Shown: positions 57,201-64,000 of the stretch, in pieces
Layout of the letters: every line of letters starts with the position of its first letter
How positions within the stretch are numbered: position 1 is the first letter of the stretch
Assembly: GCA_027575765.1 (NCBI GenBank)
Contig: JANBPT010000053.1
Coordinates: 27,325-91,324, forward strand
Direction of reading: 5' to 3'
From: Tieghemiomyces parasiticus
Lineage: Eukaryota; Kickxellomycota; Dimargaritomycetes; Dimargaritales; Dimargaritaceae
DNA length: 64,000 nt
Program-made: the position numbers and the translations under genes
Notes under the pieces: model-generated
The model's input: the letters and a program-made list of their open reading frames with translations, nothing else
What the model was told of the DNA's origin: nothing
Database searches by the model: none

Positions 57201-59803
57201 TGAGGCCGACCGTGAGGCCGTGCAACCCTATACCTCTCAAGGTCTCGGCCAGGCCGGCGCCCTCACCCTACGCCAGCTCGATCAGCAGAACCAGGGTGGC
57301 TACATCGACTACGACTGGATTGCCAACCTCGTCCGTTACATCGACACCCAGGCCGCCGAAACCCGCAAGGACGAGGCTGTGCTCATCTTCCAAGCCGGTG
57401 TGGGCGAAATCGCGGCCTGTATCGATGCCCTCCAGGCTCTACCCGGCGCGGCGCAGACCCTAGACATCTATCCGCTGCACGCCAACCTCACGCCGGCCGA
57501 GCAGGCCCGGGTGTTCCGACCCTCCGGTACAGGCCCGCACGCGCGACGCAAGGTGGTAGTGGCTACCAATGTTGCTGAGACAAGTATCACCATCGACGAC
57601 GTGGTCTACGTGATTGACACGGGGCGAGTCAAAGAGACTCAGTACGACGCCACCACGGGGATGACCCGTCTGGTCGAGACCTGGGCCTCCCGGGCCGCTT
57701 GTCGCCAACGACAGGGCCGCGCCGGCCGGACCCGTCCCGGCATCTGCTTCAAATTATTTACGCGTCACAGCGAAACGATCCACATGGCGGCTCATCCGCG
57801 CCCCGAACTACTACGCACTTCCCTCGAGCAGCTGTGCCTGCAAATCAAAGCGTTGGGTCGGACCGACGTCCGGGGATTTCTCAACCGTGCGCTGGACCCG
57901 CCCCCTACCGAAGCGGTGGAGTCCGCGCTCGATCTCCTGCACGAAATGTCCCTCGTGGATCCCCGGTCGGGCACCCTGACCATCCTTGGTCAGCATGTCG
58001 CCGCCGTACCAACCGACCTCCGGGTTGCTAAACTACTGGTGTTTGCCGCCCTCTTCCGGTGCGTCGAACCGGCGCTCACCATCGCCGCTTTGCTGTCGGT
58101 GGGTAGCCCCTTAGTCCCGAAGGTACCCGGACCAGAGGGTCGCGCCGCGCTTGACCAGTATCGCCAGGCTCGCGCGCGGGGGCAGAGTGATCTTGTGACG
58201 GATGCCGCCCTGGTGGCCGCTTGGGAGAAACACTACCACCATGGTGGTGGTAGCGGTCGGGCGTATTGTCGAGACCATTTCTTGGCTTACTCTACTCTGC
58301 GGGAAATCCGCCAATTCAAGTCCACCCTATTCGAGGCCCTGAAAAGTATCGGATTCGTGCCAGCTGGGCTGGCCTCAAATACGATGACCGACCCGGCCCT
58401 GAATACCCACGCCGAGAATGAAACCGTCGTCAAAGCCATCATCTTGGCCGGTCTCTACCCGAATGTCGCTCACGTACGGCTGCCCGATAAGAAATATGAG
58501 CAGAATATGAGTGGGGCTATCCAAGTCGAGGCCGAGGCCAAGCAGTTGCGGTATTTTCTCGATAATGGTGGTAAGTAGGCTTGCTCCGCCGCTAGGCACA
58601 TCGTTTCCATGCTGGTTCCCAGCGCTCCTGCTGACTCGGAGATACTTCCCCGATCTTTGGGGCTTGGCTGAAATGATGTCGCTGTTGTGTAACTTCTTAT
58701 GTGGTGTTGCACTTCGTCCCCTCGCACCTGTCTCTCTCTCATCCACACGCACACACACACACTGTATCTTGACACCATTTACCATCCACAGCCCGTGCCT
58801 TCGTCCATCCGACCTCAGTCGCCTTTCACGTCAATCGTCTATCATCCCAGTTTGTGGTTTATTTCCGCAAGACGGTCACATCGAAAGTGTACCTGCGGGA
58901 CGTAACGGTGGCCAGTCTGTACGCCCTACTCTTCTTTGGTGGTACCATTGAGGTCGATCACCAAAATAAGTTGCTTAAGGTTGGCCCATGGATCCAGGTG
59001 CGCGCCTGGCCGCGCGTCGGAGGTAAGTCAATCGCACAGCCCCTCCCACTCCCCCTCCGCCGCTCCCAATTTACCACGACGCATGATCCCAGCTCGGCCG
59101 ATAATTGCCGGGCTGGGATCAGCTTGGGCAGTCACGCTTCCAACTTTTATGGCCGGCCAAACCGTGCTGTAGGCTGTTGCTTTTTGTACGGGTCATGCTA
59201 TGAAGCATCCATAATAGGCTTAATTGTCTCATGACATTATCGTCTCCCACTAACACCTTACGCCGTGTGCTATTTTTATTTTCCAACACAATGTGATACT
59301 ACATTCGAATGGCTGTAGTCCTAGTCAATTATTTGCGGTAAGTCGGTGTTATAGCTTGGCTAACGGGATTACATGCCCGGTCGTGCCCGGGGTATCGGTC
59401 TGTTCTGTCCAAGGGCCCTGAGAATTTCACACAGATATCTTAAAGCTGTGAGGGAAAGTGTATGGCTATGACACCATTCCACCCGCAATGTGATGCCACT
59501 TTCAGATAACTGGCCAGTCATGATAGCCCAATTTACACGCATGCTGGACACCTGATTCTAAATATCCACCAAACGCAAGATTGAAATGGGCCATGGCCTA
59601 ACCGGGTAACATACCTTCTGTACTGGATCCCTTTGCTAACCAGCACTTACATACCCCTATTTTGTTTTATTATTCTCTACCACTCTCTCAGAAAACTGGT
59701 TGACCAACTCTTACAGGCCAAGCTGGACGATCCCGCCCTGGATATATCGAACCATCCGGTTATCCAGACGGTTATTGACCTCATCGAAAGCGATGGTCTG
59801 TGA
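54298..59803 (+). CDS. DEAH-box RNA helicase with UBA and RWD domains (DHX29/DHX57/Ucp12 type)
   Basis: Six exons: 54298-54319 (22 nt: MGKTSKK), 54479-55194 (acceptor could be 54476), 55345-58570, 58792-59022, 59319-59337 (19-nt microexon: VLVNYL) and 59692-59803; about 1,441 residues. Order: Lys-rich N-terminus; UBA-like helices (about 255-300); RWD domain from VQEMIEEETEALASIYGD (387); linker; helicase core with motif I GATGCGKTT (629), TQPRR, DEVHER (746), MSATLD and QRQGRAGRTRPG (1034); then HA2/ratchet and an OB fold ending FVVYFRKTVTSKVYLRDVT. Relatives assist 40S scanning on structured mRNAs (DHX29) or act in uncharacterised RNA roles (DHX57, yeast YLR419W). The UBA-RWD-DEAH order favours DHX57/Ucp12. 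The 3'-most codons (ESDGL, TGA) coincide with a GTGAGT that could be a donor, so the C-terminus is the least certain part. Confidence 0.93.
59319..59337 (+). other. 19-nt microexon of the helicase gene
   Basis: Acceptor GGCTGTAG and donor GTAAGT bracket 19 bases. Without it exons 4 and 6 are out of phase; with it the reading becomes WPRVGVLVNYLRKLVDQLL, a smooth helical continuation. Confidence 0.65.
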
Positions 59804-61796
59804 GTAACCACCACCCAGCGGCTAATACGCCACCTACCGACTTCTTGGCAGCAGGAACTTCACTACCAAGCCATTAAAATGAAGATTGGTGCCCATTCAT
59901 CTCCCATGACGAAACTCGCTTATGATGCCCTGATTGTGGGGATAGGTTAGATATGTAGTATTGAGCCCCTCCCCCCCAAAAAAAAATAAAAAAAAGTCGC
60001 GAACTACGGTTCCCGACCTTACTGTCAAGACGAGGGTATACTTGATGTAAGGACCTATCACCGTCATAAGACAGGTTAGGTGTGTCAGCGCTGAATAGCG
60101 TGGCAGTGGAGGATTATCACGCCGCCTTCGTCAAGCCTTGGGCATAAGGGCCCTGGATCGCTGCTGATAGAATGCGAGACCGATAAGCTACTCATGTAGA
60201 GACCTCACCGCCACCAAGGGTAACACCCGCGGTCTCCAATGGTAATACCATCCACATACCAGATGATTCGCCGAGGAGGTTCATGGCACACCCTTGATGT
60301 GAATTGATACTGTGTGATTGTGACCAACAACTAGTTAACTGCAGCCGTCAGGAGCGTTATCCCTGTTCAGATGTCTACCCGACTATCCTATGGATGACTA
60401 TATTGTTTCGTGGTAGATCCTGGCTGGAGCGAGCCTCGCTGGAAGAGAGTGGTCAGGAATGTCGCCATCGCTACTCCAATCGGAGGTACAGCGTCGTGAA
60501 GACCGAAACATCCTTTGCGAACTTTTTTTTCTGGCACCACTTATCTCATCCCGCCAGATTCGCGGGCTAACCTAACGGAGATGCGGGCTCCAGCCAAGTA
60601 GAGCAACCATAAGCCCAGGATACGCCCACCAAACATTTTTCTAGGTCCACACAGGGACTCCGAATGGCTCTCATGTGCTAGCCCCCTATGCACAACACGT
60701 ATTATAACGTGACCTTTAATGACAGTGGGGCAGCCGTGGCATTGCGGTTACCTCTTCCAAACGGCGGAGAGGGGGGAGGTAGGAGCTGACGCCCCTGGCT
60801 GCATAAAAACAGAAACCCTCTACAATCACTTTCTATGGTGGGCCACGGCTCTACCTAATAGTTTACATAGAGGCTGTGCGATCAATAATGGTTTAATCGC
60901 TGCGTCTCACCCCTGGCTGCTCGTCCTCGTCAGCCAGTGTGGGTCGGATCAGCTCCACCGGGCCAATGGTGTTGGTGGTGTGGTCCTCCCCTGGCTCCCT
61001 AGCCAGGTCGACCAAGTTGGTAATGAATTGGCGGTGACAAGCATATTGTATATACAATTGCGGGGTGAAGTGAATGAGCTTGTACGGGAAACAACTGGCC
61101 AAGTAAACGGTTTAGCCTCCTTTGAGCGAGGGAGGGGTGTTTAGTAGCGCGAAACGACCAGCAGATCTAACCTCAACTCATTCGCCACGCTATTTGGCTA
61201 TGGGATAATTAACTAATTGGAAGCCCAGCTCGCGTCGACCTACCAATCCCGTACGGGTCATCGCCTAGACCTCTCCCACACTACGCCGACTCTCCCCATT
61301 GGCACAGTGCCCTATCCACCAGTGGGCTTGCATCAAGCCAAACCCTTCCACTGGACCCGCCGACAGGCTTTACCCACGGCGTCACGGGGAGGCAGTTAAT
61401 ACGGGTGGTATCTGGCTTGGAATGGCAGGGTCCTCCCCCGCCTGCACTGCCGTAAGGGTCGCGGGAGTCTTCTGGGCGGGCGATCCACGCGCAGCGCCAA
61501 CCCCGAAGCAAAAGCGGACGATCATTACCCTACCGCTAAGCAATGGAAGGTCGGGCGACCCGTATCCCCAATGCGATACTCCCAGCCACCTCTACTCTCT
61601 GCGGTGATCGTGGGACGCGGGGCCGGGGTGCAGTTTTAAGGCGATGGGTAAAGGATTGGGTAACGTGCCAATGGCCTCATTAGTGTCCTCATTGGAGGCA
61701 CTTGGCATCCCACAGTGCGCAGGGGTATTCCGCCGATGGTGAGAATGGATAAACAGCGCGTCTGGAAAACAGGATCCGTGGAGCCACGAGGTAAGT

Positions 61797-62088
61797 CGGA
61801 GATTTAGATAGCGCCCACACCCCAGACAGAAAACTGGTCCGCGTGACACCGGATGGACTGCCGCCGCATTTATGCCGCATGTCGTCGCTACGTTTGAACG
61901 ACTTCAGTACGTCAACGCGACCTGCTTACTCTTTATGGCTGCTAAGAGAAGCAGACGACTGGGTGGACGCCCACCCAGTTTCGCACAGTGACTGGCGTCG
62001 GCGAGTCAATCCAATATACTTGACCGGGGGCGATCCAATAGCAGCGTACTGCATGGTTGATCAGCTTCGAGCTCGGGCCAGGCGGTAG
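61797..62088 (+). CDS. Open frame of natural composition, possible relic
   Basis: The frame is open from just after a TAA to a TAG at 62088 and includes an ATG at 61879 (MSSLRLNDFSTSTRPAYSLW onward, ending LRARARR). Tryptophans, acidic and basic residues are spread as in real protein. It could be an exon or a fragment of a degraded mobile-element protein; I recognise no domain. Confidence 0.25.
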
Positions 62089-62322
62089 ACACTTTATTCT
62101 TATGAGCTGGGAAGCTGAGGTGGTGAAAGTAATAAGTGGGCTTTAAAGTAAGAATGTGTCAGATGATCGGCTACAATGCCCAGAGGACGACCGGCCAGGC
62201 TTGGGTAATGCGGCCAGGTGACTACCGACCATGCAGTTAGCATCAACAATACAAGGCTAGGGGCACGGTTGAGCTGGCGCGATATTTTAGAGGCCCGACC
62301 CACCCCGTGCGGGGAAAAGTAG

Positions 62323-62796
62323 CATGCGACAGGCTATGGTTCACTGGGAATCCCTGAGCGGACATGCTTGTGCTTTCCGGAGGGGCAGCATGGGGTGCCA
62401 AACAATGGAGGTCGTCGGCGTGTAGCCGCGCCGAGGCTGCAGCCCAAAATCCGCCACCGACCCCTGTTCATCGGATACCGGGGGAAGGGGTCGGCCCTTC
62501 CGCCTGGTACGGGTCGACAGCGACGCGCGGAGTGGCTGCTAGATCCAACAGCCACTCATATCCTAGGAGACTGTACTCTCATTCGCTCACGGTCGCCCTC
62601 CACTCGTTATCCTGCCATATTAGGTAGGCCGGCTAATGCCGCTGGCCATGTGAACGTCGACCGCATCTCAGCACTACCCTACCACCAGCGTACTCTCTGG
62701 GTCCCCCTCGCCCCCGCCGCCACACACGCGCGCGCATGGACGTGCTTTTTACCATACTACACCTCCGCCAATCCTGGCCACCCCGCCCCTGGTTAG
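62323..62796 (+). CDS. Long open frame without ATG, possible relic
   Basis: About 158 codons open between a TAG and a TAG at 62796, with no in-frame ATG. Includes a WLLDPTATHILGDC stretch that faintly recalls the protease motif of Copia-type polyproteins, but a real element would need LTRs, integrase and RT, and I see none. Could be chance in GC-rich DNA. Confidence 0.2.
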   Translation, partial: HATGYGSLGIPERTCLCFPEGQHGVPNNGGRRRVAAPRLQPKIRHRPLFIGYRGKGSALPPGTGRQRRAEWLLDPTATHILGDCTLIRSRSPSTRYPAILGRPANAAGHVNVDRISALPYHQRTLWVPLAPAATHARAWTCFLPYYTSANPGHPAPG

Positions 62797-63802
62797 CCTT
62801 TGGCTCGTTGCCAAACACCACAGGCTCCATTGGCTGTGGGTCCATCTGATCCGACTTTGACGGTGTGATCCATTGGACTAACTTCATTAGCCCATCGAGT
62901 GGTCTATTGCCCGGGCGGCGGCCTGGCGCGACTATCCGCGCTCCCGCCAGGCTTCCATCGGCCCGGTTCTGCCCTCCGTGTTTGAGGCTATACTCTCTGC
63001 GACCCACCCCCCTAATCGGCGGTGTGCCATTGGCAGGCCGCCGTGTCACATGTGCTGGCCGGCCCTCCGGCTTGGCGCCTCCCTTGGGATACAGTATCAG
63101 CCTCGAATCTCGCCCGCACGGTCACTACCGTTCACTTTCGGGACGACGCCAGTATGGGCAGGGCCCTGATGGGCCAATGAGCGGTGGCCTTCACCCCTCC
63201 CATTCGTTGCTTCTGAACCCTGCTGGCTTGTTTGCCCTTGGTCTCTCCCCTGGTCTCCGTGTAGGGACGATAAAGCCACCATATCATACATTGGCTCCTA
63301 GACTGGATACCGAAGCTCGCAGGGTCTTCGGGCGGCGATGCTGAACTGGCTTGTGGACCGCTTGCCAAAAACAATAGCTATCGGCGAGAGAGGGAGGAGC
63401 TAGCCTCCGTCGTGCCACGTCTACTCTAATCTACAGCAGAACCACCACCCTCAACTTACCCTCCGACCCTGTGCCATCCCATTACTTTTTTTTTTTACTT
63501 TGCGGCTGCCGTCTCCATTCACCTCCCTCCATCTCCTCTCCTTTCCACCACCGCCACCTGCCGCCTCGCATATGAGCCTCGCAGCTATTTAAACCGCCCA
63601 CTCCGTCCCTACAATATCCTTTATCCCTGCTCCCGTCTCTCCGCCTCCTGACCGGACGACGAGGATTTCATTACCTTTGTGCCACATCCCCCTTTAACCA
63701 CGCCCGCCTGTCGCATCCTAGGTCAAACCCTGATTTGCCCCCTATCCCTTACGTTCTGCACCCCCTCCGGTATTTATCCTCCGATCAATTTTTACATACA
63801 CA

Positions 63803-63830
63803 CGTATATATATAGATATATATATATTTT
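63803..63830. repeat. AT dinucleotide run
   Basis: TATATATATAGATATATATATAT-type tract ahead of the right-edge gene. Confidence 0.8.
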
Positions 63831-63949
63831 AGTGACTTGATCCGCGGCCCCTGCACGCCCATCGACCTGAGCTTCTAGGTCCTGAACCGCTCTCTACCCC
63901 ATCTGACTCGTCCCTCGCTCGGCTCTCAGCCCGCACCCCAGCTTGAACC

Positions 63950-64000
63950 ATGAGCGACTACAAGGACGACAAGGTGGCTATCGCCCATGTTACGGCGAAC
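63950..64000 (+). CDS. 5' end of a gene cut by the window edge
   Basis: ATG at 63950 in the context AACCATGAGC opens a frame to the window end (MSDYKDDKVAIAHVTAN, 17 codons). It is preceded by more than 500 bases of the C/T-rich leader seen before other real genes here. Too short to identify. Confidence 0.5.
   Translation, partial: MSDYKDDKVAIAHVTAN

Larger units (their letters stand above)
59804..63949. other. 4.1 kb region without an identified gene
   Basis: Contains scattered natural-looking open stretches on both strands (minus 60893-61102; plus 61797-62088; plus about 62323-62796; both strands 62633-63344), none with a start, splice model or family I can name. The part from about 61300 to 63350 is as GC-rich as coding DNA. 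From 63420 to 63949 it becomes C/T-rich with an AT run at about 63803-63830, which fits the promoter and leader of the gene starting at 63950. Confidence 0.4.

Noticed and set aside
62368..62796. Copia-like protease resemblance (WLLDPTATH)
   Set aside because: The key Asp-Ser/Thr-Gly is not present and there is no integrase, RT or LTR nearby; treated as chance until searched.

Overview
The window looks like a piece of a filamentous, early-diverging fungal genome. The genes are eukaryotic and carry short introns with GTAAGT/GTAGGT/GTGAGT donors, CTAAC/TTAAC-like branch sites and (C/T)AG acceptors. The set includes fungal markers: a Spo71/Mug56-type sporulation PH protein, Ufd2, Rho1, Rpb4, a CAF-1 large subunit, a Kin1/MARK-like kinase and a UBA-RWD DEAH helicase. 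Coding DNA is GC-rich, and intergenic DNA carries many G/C homopolymers and pyrimidine-rich leaders. I suspect a Zoopagomycota-type (Dimargaris/Tieghemiomyces-like) fungus, but that placement is a guess. No bacterial operons, rRNA, CRISPR or intact transposon were recognised.

Layout. 1-1531: 3' end of an unrecognised gene (+). 2534-4678: glutamine-rich protein with an MIT-like N-terminus (-). 7490-11045: six-exon CAF-1 large subunit (+), with a PCNA-binding PIP box assembled across a splice junction. 14107-20244: giant Spo71-like PH protein (+). 22265-25757: tandem family of tiny two-exon genes, two intact and one decayed, that I do not recognise but that look like a small Sm/SH3-type beta-barrel. 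25758-29381: eroded DNA with a broken coding remnant, hairpins and an orphan TATA box. 29382-32147: secreted PA-domain subtilase (+). 33460-36435: Ufd2 E4 ubiquitin ligase (-). 37725-39530: branched-chain 2-oxoacid dehydrogenase E1-beta (+). 39909-44108: Kin1/MARK-like kinase (-). 45435-47215: six-exon L-serine/L-threonine dehydratase (-). 50778-51852: Rho1 GTPase (+). 52773-53748: Rpb4 (-), divergent from the DHX29/DHX57-type helicase at 54298-59803 (+). 59804-63949: 4.1 kb with no gene I can identify. 63950-64000: start of another gene (+), cut by the window end.

The recognised genes are mostly single-copy housekeeping functions: chromatin assembly, transcription, translation-linked helicase, protein turnover, polarity signalling and amino-acid catabolism. 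They do not form a cluster. Two have a plausible metabolic link: threonine dehydratase makes 2-oxobutanoate, which the branched-chain dehydrogenase complex can oxidise. The most unusual part is 21.4-29 kb, where a small lineage-specific-looking family is duplicating and dying next to pseudogenic DNA. Exon models were built by hand from splice motifs and reading-frame phase. Each multi-exon model given here closes in frame, but none has transcript support.
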